A stretch of 29,922 bases of DNA from an uncultured Eubacteriales bacterium. GTDB taxonomy: Bacteria; Bacillota; Clostridia; Oscillospirales; Oscillospiraceae. This document shows positions 14,836 to 22,329 of the stretch, in pieces (position 1 is the first letter of the stretch; each line of letters begins with the position of its first letter). The notes below the pieces were generated by a model, which saw nothing but the letters and a program-made list of their open reading frames with translations, had not been told where the DNA came from and made no database searches. The position numbers and the translations under genes were made by a program. The DNA lies in NCBI GenBank assembly GCA_900550165.1, contig URQY01000018.1, positions 1-29,922 on the forward strand. Direction: 5' to 3'.

Positions 14836-15819
14836 ATGAAAAATTGGAAGAAGATAAGCATCGGCGCGCTTTGCGTCATGAGCCTGCTCGCCGGCTGCGG
14901 CACGCAGGGCGGCGACACGAGCAAGGACAATAATGCCGACAACAGCACCGATGCGCCGAAGGAGATCACGCTCGAGCAGGTGCGCGCGGACAACACGCCC
15001 GAAAAGCTGCTCGAAAAGCACAGCGTTGTGACCGTGAGCATTCAGGGCACCGACCAGGACGATCAGGAGACCTATACGGCCAAGGTGCAGTACACGCGCG
15101 ACAGCGAAAAGCGTCTGCTGATGGCCTCGCATTACAGCTATACGGCCAACAGCCCCGTCGGTGAGGATGAATTCTACGCACAGTCGTGCTTCTCCGAAGA
15201 GGGCTATGGCGTGTACCTCAACACCATGCAGAGCGACGACCGACTCGGCATGAACTGCTATCCCGCTGCCGAGTACGAGACGTATATCCTCGATATGCTG
15301 CCCGCCTGCCGTGAAGCGGACGACAGCGCGAACGAGACCGTCGACGAGCAGAGCGAGCAGGACGGCGCGGTGCTGATCTCTACCACTACGACCTACACCG
15401 ACATGACGGACTACTACTATACCACCATCTACTATGTCGACCCCGTGACGGGCGAGCTGCTTGCCATGAGCGTGACGGACTACAGCAAGGATGAGAGCGG
15501 CGAATCTTCGGTGCTCGGCACGACGCTTTACGACTGGAGCTACGATGAGACCTACGCGCCGGAAAAGGAGCTGGCGGCCGAGGCGCTTGACAGCGGCGAC
15601 GCCTGCGAGCTGACGCTTGTCTTTGCGCCCGGCACGGCGGAGGAGGAAACGCAGAATTACGCCGTCAAGCGCGGTACTTACGTCACATTTGCCAGCAGCA
15701 CGGGCAATCAGCTCTATGCCGACGCGGAGCTGACGCAGTCCCTTGACGATACGCAGCCCATCGACACGAGCGGCGAGAGCATGACGGTCTACGTTGTGCC
15801 CGATGCGGCGCAGGGCTGA
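14836..15819 (+). CDS. lipoprotein of unknown function
   Basis: A 327-residue exported lipoprotein. Seen: a signal peptide with a perfect LLAGC lipobox (C21), an Asp/Asn-rich linker, then an acidic beta-rich body of about 200 residues containing two-stranded patterns such as YYYTTIYYVDPVTGELLAMS. A C-terminal segment (about 275-325) resembles the small beta repeat of surface proteins of the Listeria-Bacteroides type (YADAELTQSL... MTVYVV). The body recalls outer-surface folds similar to LolA-like or DUF-type lipoproteins, but I cannot name a family. GAAGGAGG precedes the ATG, and a terminator follows, so it is a single-gene unit. Confidence 0.85.
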   Translation: MKNWKKISIGALCVMSLLAGCGTQGGDTSKDNNADNSTDAPKEITLEQVRADNTPEKLLEKHSVVTVSIQGTDQDDQETYTAKVQYTRDSEKRLLMASHYSYTANSPVGEDEFYAQSCFSEEGYGVYLNTMQSDDRLGMNCYPAAEYETYILDMLPACREADDSANETVDEQSEQDGAVLISTTTTYTDMTDYYYTTIYYVDPVTGELLAMSVTDYSKDESGESSVLGTTLYDWSYDETYAPEKELAAEALDSGDACELTLVFAPGTAEEETQNYAVKRGTYVTFASSTGNQLYADAELTQSLDDTQPIDTSGESMTVYVVPDAAQG

Positions 15820-15858
15820 GAATGCCGAAAAAAGGAAAAGCCGCTTTTTGAGAAGCGG

Positions 15859-15889
15859 AAACGGCGGACTGAAAAGTCCGCCGTTTTTT
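15859..15889 (+). terminator. Rho-independent terminator after the lipoprotein gene
   Basis: A 12-bp stem (15859-15870 with 15875-15886) closes a GAAA tetraloop and runs into TTTTTT. A second small hairpin (CCGCTT with AAGCGG) precedes it. Confidence 0.92.
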
Positions 15890-15955
15890 CATGCGGGATG
15901 AAACTTTTTCCGATTTGTTCCGTCTAAATACTACAGGAATGCTGCGCGGCGCGGC

Positions 15956-16032
15956 CTTAAACAAATCTTAAAATAAATTGTAACCAAATCGCGCCCGATT
16001 GTAACGACTTCTTCCTGAGATGGGAGTATAAT
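15956..16032 (+). promoter_or_regulatory. control region of the ABC operon: phased hexamer repeats and a -10 box
   Basis: TTAAAC (15957), TTAAAA (15968) and TGTAAC (15979) start exactly 11 bp apart, one helical turn, and a second TGTAAC lies at 16000-16005. The first two form CTTAAA-N5-CTTAAA, which on the other strand is the TTTAAG-N5-TTTAAG direct repeat bound by the pneumococcal regulator CiaR. The -10 TATAAT (16027-16032) is perfect, but its -35 (ACGACT) is poor. This arrangement fits a promoter needing an OmpR-type activator (inference). Confidence 0.6.
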
Positions 16033-16064
16033 AAAAAACAAGTTTAGAATGAGGAGAATCTGCG

Positions 16065-16802
16065 ATGACAAATGACCAGAAGCCCGTCATTTCGGTGCGA
16101 AAGCTCCGAAAGGTCTACATGATGGGGCAGGAGCACGTGGTCGCGCTGCACAATATCGACCTCGATATCCCGCGGGGCGAGGTGTGCTGCATCTTCGGCA
16201 CATCCGGCAGCGGCAAATCGACGCTGCTCAACCAGTTGGCGGGACTCGAAAAGCCTACGCGCGGCGTGGTGCGCATCGGCGGCGTGCCGATCTCGCGCCT
16301 GAACGAAAACCAGCTTGCGGCCTTCCGCCAGAAGCACATCGGCTTCGTCTTCCAGTCCTACAACCTGCTGCCGGAGCTGACGGCGGCAGAGAATGTGGCC
16401 ATGCCGCTCATGTTCAAGGGCGTCGACCCGGACGTGCGGCTTCTGGAGGCCAAAAAAATGCTCTGCCGCGTGGGACTGAAGGACCGCATGGACCACTTTC
16501 CCAACCAGATGTCCGGCGGACAGCAGCAGCGTGTCGGCATTGCGCGCGCGTTCATTACGCAGCCGGAGGTGGTGTTTGCCGATGAGCCGACCGGCAACCT
16601 CGACACAAGGACGACGAAAGAGGTCATGCACATGATCCGCGGCTTTGCCCATCGCTTTCACCAGACGATCGTGCTCGTCTCCCACGACCCGGAGATGACC
16701 GAATATGCCGACCGCATCGTCACGCTCATCGACGGCCGCATCGTCAGCAACGTTGAAAATCAGGTCAAGGCGGAGATCGACGCCGCCCCCTATATCGAAT
16801 AA
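16065..16802 (+). CDS. ABC transporter ATP-binding protein (MacB/LolD/FtsE type)
   Basis: A 245-residue cytosolic ATPase. Seen: Walker A GTSGSGKST at 45-53, Q-loop at Q97 (GFVFQSYNLLPELT), signature MSGGQQQR from 149, Walker B VVFADEP from 169, and switch His H207. The FQSYNLLPELTAAENV stretch and DEPTGNLD are typical of the MacB/LolD group, which powers mechanotransmission or peptide and lipoprotein export rather than classical import. GAGGAG precedes the ATG. The partner permease is two genes downstream, with an Ig-like membrane protein in between. Confidence 0.95.
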   Translation: MTNDQKPVISVRKLRKVYMMGQEHVVALHNIDLDIPRGEVCCIFGTSGSGKSTLLNQLAGLEKPTRGVVRIGGVPISRLNENQLAAFRQKHIGFVFQSYNLLPELTAAENVAMPLMFKGVDPDVRLLEAKKMLCRVGLKDRMDHFPNQMSGGQQQRVGIARAFITQPEVVFADEPTGNLDTRTTKEVMHMIRGFAHRFHQTIVLVSHDPEMTEYADRIVTLIDGRIVSNVENQVKAEIDAAPYIE

Positions 16803-16817
16803 CGGAGGAAATCGAAC

Positions 16818-18608
16818 ATGAAACGCATCACAAGATCCCTGCTCTCCCTGTGCCTTGCCCTGGTGCTGTGCGCGGCGCTCCTGCCTGCCGGACTGACAGC
16901 AAGGGCCGATGATAAGACGAGCTACCTTGTCACCGGTTACAATGCGGGCGCCTACAGCATTGAAACAAACCAGACGGTCAATATTGCCGTCAGCCTGTCC
17001 CGTATCGGCGGCAGCGGCACGGTCTCCCGCGTTGTGCGCGGCGTCGACTCGTTCCGCGGCGGCGATGCCGGCAACATCAGCAACGTCGAAAACGGCACGG
17101 CATCGTTCATACTCTACAACCTCTCCTATTCCGGCACGGGCAACAGCCTGAGCTTTACGGTTTATTATCAGGAAAACGGCGTGGAAACAACGAATCAGAC
17201 CTTCAGCCTGACGGTCAGCGAATGCGTGCCCTATACCGAGCCGGAAAAGCCCGACCCGGTCGTCATTCCCGAGCCGCACGCCGTTTTCAGCTCCGATGCC
17301 GCCTTCGGCAGCATCGCCGCGGGCGAGAGCAAGGTCATCTCGATCTACATCCAGAATGTCGGCAGCACGACCATGCGTTCCCCGATGGTGACGGTCACGC
17401 CCTCGGACGGCCTGATGGTCACGGATTCGCAGAGCGCCTACACGCTCGACGATATCCGCCCGAATCAGTCGGGCGTGGTGATGGTCTCGGTCAAGGCTGT
17501 GGATAAGATCACGAGCGCGAGCCAGTCGCTCTCGGCAAAGCTTGACTTCTACTACGACAGCGGTACGAGCACGACCGCCTCCGGCAGCGCCAGCGGCAGC
17601 GTCAACGTGCCCGCGACGGTCACCAAGGACACCAAGGAAGAGGAGACCATCGCAAGCCCGACCCCCATCGTCATCCTGTCCAAGTACAACTACGGCGGCT
17701 CGTCCGTCGCCGCAGGTTCGAGCACGAATCTGAGCTTCTCGTTTACCAACACCAGCAAGAAGATCAAAATTGAAAACGTCATGGTTACCGTCACCGGCGG
17801 CACGGACCTGATGCTCAACGGCTCGACCAACACCTTCTATTTTGATTCCGTTGCCGCGGGCGGCAGCAAGACCGTCACCGTGCCGATGAAGGCCGCACAG
17901 CTCATCAGCGCGAGCGCACAGAATGTGCAGATCGCCGTTACCTATGAATACGTCGATCAGAATGCCCGTAAATCCGGCAGCGCGACCCTCTCGCTGAGCG
18001 TGCCGCTCTACCAGCCCGACCGCTTTGAGCTGAGCGAACCCAAGACCTCCTACACCGGCTACGTCGGCGAGGAGACGAGCCTGACGATCGACTATGTCAA
18101 CAAGGGCAAGAGCGCCATCAGCAACGTTGAGGCGACCATCTCCGGTGACATTGATTCTCCCACGCCTTATCAACGCGTCGGCACGATCGACGGCGGTAAG
18201 AACGGCACCATCGCCTTTGCCGTGACGCCGCAGCTCGAGGGCGAGAATCAGGTCAAGATCGTCATTACCTACGAAGATTCCAACGGCAACACCAAAGAGC
18301 GCGTGTTCGAGGCAACGGTCGAGGCCATGGCCTATGAGCCGGCCGACCCCGGCATGGACGATCCCGGCATGATCGACCCCGAGCCGCAGAGCACCTTCCC
18401 ATGGAAGTACGTCATCATCGCGGCAGTCGCCGCGCTCATCGTCCTTCTCATTGTGCTGCGCATCCGCAAGAAGAAAGCCAAGCAGAAGGCCGAGCAGGCC
18501 CTCTGGGACAAGTGGGACGAAGAGGAGATCGCCGAAGAGAAGAAGGAGGCAGCGGACGCCGCGGCGAAGGAGACTGCGGCCACGGGTGCTGAGGAGCAGA
18601 ACAAATGA
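16818..18608 (+). CDS. membrane-anchored Ig-like (CARDB/COG1361-type) extracellular protein, ABC transporter accessory
   Basis: A 596-residue protein. Seen: a signal peptide (1-30, ending ARA), an N-terminal beta domain, and three similar Ig-like repeats (about 156-268, 286-397 and 402-502), each with a SIAAGESKVISIYIQNVG-like motif then a paired strand. A single TM (about 529-549) and a charged cytosolic tail rich in Lys, Glu and Ala follow. Known: COG1361/CARDB domains are found on cell surfaces and often beside MacB-type permeases; their function is poorly defined. It sits where MacA/YknX adaptors would be in comparable operons, but has no coiled-coil hairpin or lipoyl domain. It overlaps the permease gene by 4 bp (ATGA), implying fixed stoichiometry. 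A role as extracellular subunit is inference. Confidence 0.85.
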   Translation: MKRITRSLLSLCLALVLCAALLPAGLTARADDKTSYLVTGYNAGAYSIETNQTVNIAVSLSRIGGSGTVSRVVRGVDSFRGGDAGNISNVENGTASFILYNLSYSGTGNSLSFTVYYQENGVETTNQTFSLTVSECVPYTEPEKPDPVVIPEPHAVFSSDAAFGSIAAGESKVISIYIQNVGSTTMRSPMVTVTPSDGLMVTDSQSAYTLDDIRPNQSGVVMVSVKAVDKITSASQSLSAKLDFYYDSGTSTTASGSASGSVNVPATVTKDTKEEETIASPTPIVILSKYNYGGSSVAAGSSTNLSFSFTNTSKKIKIENVMVTVTGGTDLMLNGSTNTFYFDSVAAGGSKTVTVPMKAAQLISASAQNVQIAVTYEYVDQNARKSGSATLSLSVPLYQPDRFELSEPKTSYTGYVGEETSLTIDYVNKGKSAISNVEATISGDIDSPTPYQRVGTIDGGKNGTIAFAVTPQLEGENQVKIVITYEDSNGNTKERVFEATVEAMAYEPADPGMDDPGMIDPEPQSTFPWKYVIIAAVAALIVLLIVLRIRKKKAKQKAEQALWDKWDEEEIAEEKKEAADAAAKETAATGAEEQNK

Positions 18609-19990
18609 GATTCGCAGACATCCTGAAAATGTGCTTCGACAGCCTGTCGCGGCGCAAGGGGCGCACGATCCTGACGGTGCTGGGTGTGTTCATCGGCTGC
18701 ACGTCCATCATCGTGATGGTCTCCATCGGCGCGGGCATGCAGGAGTCCTACGATCAGATGCTCAAAAATATGGGTGACCTCTCTATCATCGAGGTCTACC
18801 GCGGCTACAACCAGAATACCGGCACGCAGACGGAGAGCAAGCTCGATGAGAAGGCGGTGGAGAGCTTCCGCGAGATCGCGGGCGTGCAGGCCGTCATGCC
18901 CAAGGCAAGCCTCGACAATTACAACATTTCGTTCAAGGCGGGCATCAACGACCGCTACAGCGCTGACTGGGGAAACTTTGCCGGCATTGACGTGAGCGCG
19001 CTTGAGGACATGGGTTATGAGTTGGTCGCGGGCCGCTACCCAGAAAGCAGCGACGAGGTGGTCGTGGGCCAGTATTTTGCCTATAACTTTAAGGATACGC
19101 TCATGCCGGACGGCAGAAATTATGTCAACCGCTATACCTGGGACGAAAACGGCAATATCGACACGGAAAATGTCCCCGACCCGTTCTTTGACCCGCTCAA
19201 GACGGACGTGAAGATGCTCCTGACCTCGTGGGACGACTCCGGCAACGAGACGACGCCCTACAGCGTCGATCTCAAGGTCGTCGGCGTTCTGAAGGAAGAT
19301 CAGGGCAAGGGCTACGAGACGAGCGAGGGCGTGATGATGGACATCAATGCGCTCAAGGCGCTCATTCAGGATCTGACGGGGAAGACCGACACGAAGTTTG
19401 AGTATTCGTCCATCAATGTCAAGGCAGAGAGCCTTGAGGCTGTGCCAGATGTGGAACAGGCCATCAAGGACTTAGGCTACGGCACGTACTCCATGCAGAG
19501 TATGCGCGACGAGCTCAACAAGCAGACCCGCCAGATCGAGCTGATGCTCGGCGGCCTTGGCGCGATCTCGCTTCTGGTCGCGGCCATCGGCATTACGAAC
19601 ACGATGATCATGTCCATCTCCGAGCGCACGAAGGAGATCGGCATCATGAAGGCGCTTGGCTGCTATGTGCGCGATATCCGCGCGATGTTTCTGATGGAGG
19701 CGGGCAGCATCGGCCTTCTCGGCGGCATTTTGGGACTTATTTTCAGCTTCATCATATCCGTCATCATCAATCTGTTCTCGTTCGGCGCGTTCGGCGGCGG
19801 AGGCATTACATGGGACCTCATCAAGCAGGCGCTCGTCGGTGGTGAGGGCGTGGTGCGCACGTCTGTCATCAAGCCGGAGCTCATCATCTTTGCGCTGGTG
19901 TTTTCGGTGCTGGTCGGACTGGTGTCCGGCTATCAGCCTGCGAACAAGGCGGTCAAGATCTCGGCGCTCGAAGCCATCCGAAACGAATAA
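18605..19990 (+). CDS. ABC transporter permease (MacB/FtsX family)
   Basis: A 461-residue permease. Seen: TM1 (about 20-42), a large extracellular MacB-like core of about 270 residues (typical phrase EVVVGQYFAYNF), then three TM segments (about 313-337, 362-392 and 425-446) forming the FtsX domain, with ERTKEIGIMKALGC just after TM2 and a C-terminal ANKAVKISALEAIRNE. These are hallmark MacB features. The start codon overlaps the stop of the Ig-like protein gene. With the ATPase gene it forms a complete transporter. Substrate is unknown: antimicrobial peptides, lipoproteins or signalling peptides are all possible. Confidence 0.95.
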   Translation: MRFADILKMCFDSLSRRKGRTILTVLGVFIGCTSIIVMVSIGAGMQESYDQMLKNMGDLSIIEVYRGYNQNTGTQTESKLDEKAVESFREIAGVQAVMPKASLDNYNISFKAGINDRYSADWGNFAGIDVSALEDMGYELVAGRYPESSDEVVVGQYFAYNFKDTLMPDGRNYVNRYTWDENGNIDTENVPDPFFDPLKTDVKMLLTSWDDSGNETTPYSVDLKVVGVLKEDQGKGYETSEGVMMDINALKALIQDLTGKTDTKFEYSSINVKAESLEAVPDVEQAIKDLGYGTYSMQSMRDELNKQTRQIELMLGGLGAISLLVAAIGITNTMIMSISERTKEIGIMKALGCYVRDIRAMFLMEAGSIGLLGGILGLIFSFIISVIINLFSFGAFGGGGITWDLIKQALVGGEGVVRTSVIKPELIIFALVFSVLVGLVSGYQPANKAVKISALEAIRNE

Positions 19991-20009
19991 GAAAAACGCA
20001 GTATTTTGC

Positions 20010-20048
20010 AAGAAGGCGGCGTCCTGGACCGGACGCCGCCTTCTTTTG
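20010..20048 (+). terminator. Rho-independent terminator after the ABC operon
   Basis: A 14-bp perfect stem (20011-20024 with 20031-20044) and 6-nt loop are followed by TTTTG. Confidence 0.92.
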
Positions 20049-20089
20049 TAAAAAGTGCGATATTGCAATGTTTCAAGCGCTTGCTTTGC

Positions 20090-20118
20090 TTGACCGCGCT
20101 GATGCGATGTGATATCAT
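20090..20118 (+). promoter_or_regulatory. sigma-A promoter of the XpaC-TelA-TPM operon
   Basis: TTGACC (20090-20095) and TATCAT (20113-20118) are 17 bp apart, about 40 bp before the first start codon. Confidence 0.7.
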
Positions 20119-20158
20119 ATATCAGTCAAAATATTTATGAAAACAGGAGGGGATCGTC

Positions 20159-20860
20159 TTGGCAACTGTCAAACGCAGATCCACCGTACCCTATTACGCC
20201 GCGGCGGGAACATGGGTCATTTACGCACTGCTGTTTCCGCTCTACCGTGTGCCGCATTTTATCCTTGTGGCGGCCGCGTCAGCGGTGGTGTTCTTCATCA
20301 TGAACGCCGTGTGCGGCACGGTCGAGGTCACGGTGCCCGACCCGCCGAAGAAGGAGGAGACCACCGGCAATCCCGAGCTCGATAAGATGATCAGGGACGG
20401 CAACCTTGCCATCTCCGAGATGAAGCGGCTCAACGCGTCCATCAAGGACGAGAAGATCTCCGCCGATATCGACCGGCTCGAGGACTTAAGCGCGAAGATC
20501 TTCGCGCAGGTCAAGGCAGACCCCAAAAAGCTGCCGCAGATCCGCAAGTTCATGGACTACTACCTGCCCACCACGCTCAAGCTCCTGAACGCCTATGACC
20601 GCATGGGCGCGCAGGGCGTCGACGGCGGCAACATCGGCAGCACCATGCAGCGCGTGGAGAGTATGATGGGCACGATCGTCACGGCGTTTGAAAAGCAGCT
20701 CGATATGCTCTTTGGCAGCGAGGCGATGGACATTTCCGCCGATATCACGGTGCTGGAGAACATGATGAAGCGCGAGGGGCTGAGCGAGGACAGTGGCGAG
20801 CTGCACGCCGAGGGCGGCACGGCCACGGCCTCGCAGGATGATATCAAGCTTGAACTGTAA
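20159..20860 (+). CDS. XpaC-like protein (5-bromo-4-chloroindolyl phosphate hydrolysis family)
   Basis: A 233-residue protein starting with TTG, set by AGGAGGGG 6 nt upstream. Seen: two N-terminal TM segments (about 13-29 and 33-51) and a cytosolic helical domain (about 70-200) with NPELDKMIRDGNLAISEMKR and a PQIRKFMDYYLPTTLKLLNAY stretch, both hallmarks of the XpaC family. Known: the family is named after a hydrolysis phenotype, but its biochemical role is not established. In Bacillus subtilis xpaC is next to the TelA homologue yaaN, as it nearly is here. Inferred: membrane partner of the TelA protein. Confidence 0.87.
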   Translation: MATVKRRSTVPYYAAAGTWVIYALLFPLYRVPHFILVAAASAVVFFIMNAVCGTVEVTVPDPPKKEETTGNPELDKMIRDGNLAISEMKRLNASIKDEKISADIDRLEDLSAKIFAQVKADPKKLPQIRKFMDYYLPTTLKLLNAYDRMGAQGVDGGNIGSTMQRVESMMGTIVTAFEKQLDMLFGSEAMDISADITVLENMMKREGLSEDSGELHAEGGTATASQDDIKLEL

Positions 20861-20871
20861 AGGAGTAAGCG

Positions 20872-21141
20872 ATGCGAAAGAAAGTGATGGCGTTCAACGC
20901 CAAAGTCAATGCGTGGATATTGAAACGGCTGAAAGGCGTGTGGCTCGACCCCATCTTCTGTGCAATCTTTGCCATCATGTGTGTGGCAAGCATCATCGGC
21001 GCGCTGCATCTGCACAGGGATACGCTTTACTATTCCGCGCTGATCTGGGCGTTGGCCACGCTGCTGTGCCTGCGCCGCATCCAGCGCATCAAAAAGCACG
21101 AAAAAGAACAAACTCAAAGCCAAAATACGGAGGAGAAATGA
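20872..21141 (+). CDS. small two-TM membrane protein
   Basis: An 89-residue protein that I do not recognise. Seen: a basic N-terminus (about 1-22), two hydrophobic segments (about 27-46 and 50-67), and a highly charged Lys/Glu/Gln C-terminus. It is 11 bp after the XpaC-like gene with AAGGAG upstream, and one base before the telA start, so it is translated with its neighbours. It could be an extra membrane subunit of the XpaC/TelA module. Confidence 0.75.
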   Translation: MRKKVMAFNAKVNAWILKRLKGVWLDPIFCAIFAIMCVASIIGALHLHRDTLYYSALIWALATLLCLRRIQRIKKHEKEQTQSQNTEEK

Positions 21142-21142
21142 T

Positions 21143-22306
21143 ATGAGCGACAACATGATGCCCGAGCTGACCCTGAACCCCACCGAAGCGGCGCAGGAGG
21201 CCGTCCCTGAGCTGACGCTCACCCCAGACGCGCCCGAACCCGAGCAGGAGAAGAAAAAAGAGGTCGAACCTGTCAAGGTCGACGAGAGTATGCTCACCGA
21301 GCAGGAGAGAGCTGCTGTCGACGAGTTTGCGAAGAAGATCGACATTATGGATACGAACCTTGTGCTCAACTATGGCGTGGCCGCGCAGAAGAGCGTGGCG
21401 ACGTTCTCTGAAAATGCCCTCTCCTCCGTGCGCAACAAGGACCTGGGCGAAGTGGGCGAGACGCTTTCAAACCTCGTTGTCGAGGTCAAGGGTTTTGGTC
21501 AGGAGGAGAAAAAGGGCTTTGCCGGCCTTTTCCACAAGCAGAAGGATAAGCTCGAGCTCATGCGCGCGCAGTACGGCAAGGCCGAAACGAGCGTGAACCG
21601 CATCGTGAGCGAGCTGGAAAAGCATCAGGTCACGCTGATGAAGGATATCGCGATGCTCGACCAGATGTATGAGCTGAACCTCAAATACTATAAAGAGCTG
21701 ACCATGTATATCATCGCGGGCAAAAAGCGTCTGGCCGAGGTCCGCTCCGGCGAGCTGGAGGAGCTGCGCAAGAAGGCGGAGGCGAGCGGCCTTGCCGAGG
21801 ATGCGCAGGCCTATAACGACTACGCGCAGAAATGCGAGCGCTTTGAAAAGAAGCTGCACGACCTGGAGCTGACGCGCATGGTGTCGCTCCAGATGGGCCC
21901 GCAGACGAGACTTCTCCAGAACAACGACACGCTGATGGTCGAAAAGATCCAGTCCTCGCTCGTCAACACCATCCCGCTGTGGAAGAGCCAGATGGTGCTT
22001 GCGCTCGGCATGGAGCACAGCCGTCAGGCCACGGCCGCGCAGAGCGCTGTGGCGCAGACGACGAACGAGCTGCTCAAGAAGAATGCCGATATGCTCAAAA
22101 TGGGGACCATCGCCACGGCGAAGGAGGCCGAGCGCAGCGTGGTCGATATCGAGACGCTGCAGCACACGAACGAGCAGCTCATCACCACACTCGACGAGGT
22201 CGTGAATATCCAGCGCGAGGGCGCGCAGAAGCGCAAGGAAGCGGAGGTCGAGCTCGGCCGCATCGAAGGCGAGCTGAAGCAGAAGCTCATGGAGCTGAGA
22301 AGCTGA
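21143..22306 (+). CDS. TelA-family toxic anion resistance protein
   Basis: A 387-residue soluble protein, nearly all helical. Seen: an acidic N-terminus (1-45), then a long helical body with LTEQERAAVDEFAKKIDIMD, the Gln/Lys-rich LELTRMVSLQMGPQTRLLQNND motif and KSQMVLALGMEHSRQATAAQ, all characteristic of TelA (PF05816). Known: family members are linked to tellurite and other stresses, and one Listeria homologue to resistance to cell-wall-active compounds; no enzyme activity is established. The start is 1 base after the small membrane protein's stop, with GGAGGAG upstream. Confidence 0.93.
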   Translation: MSDNMMPELTLNPTEAAQEAVPELTLTPDAPEPEQEKKKEVEPVKVDESMLTEQERAAVDEFAKKIDIMDTNLVLNYGVAAQKSVATFSENALSSVRNKDLGEVGETLSNLVVEVKGFGQEEKKGFAGLFHKQKDKLELMRAQYGKAETSVNRIVSELEKHQVTLMKDIAMLDQMYELNLKYYKELTMYIIAGKKRLAEVRSGELEELRKKAEASGLAEDAQAYNDYAQKCERFEKKLHDLELTRMVSLQMGPQTRLLQNNDTLMVEKIQSSLVNTIPLWKSQMVLALGMEHSRQATAAQSAVAQTTNELLKKNADMLKMGTIATAKEAERSVVDIETLQHTNEQLITTLDEVVNIQREGAQKRKEAEVELGRIEGELKQKLMELRS

Positions 22307-22329
22307 GACGCTCCGGATAGGAGAAGCAT

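Noticed and set aside
16044..18173. Open frame of 709 codons on the minus strand opposite the ABC operon
   Set aside because: Same cause; it crosses two well-supported plus-strand genes and resembles no protein.
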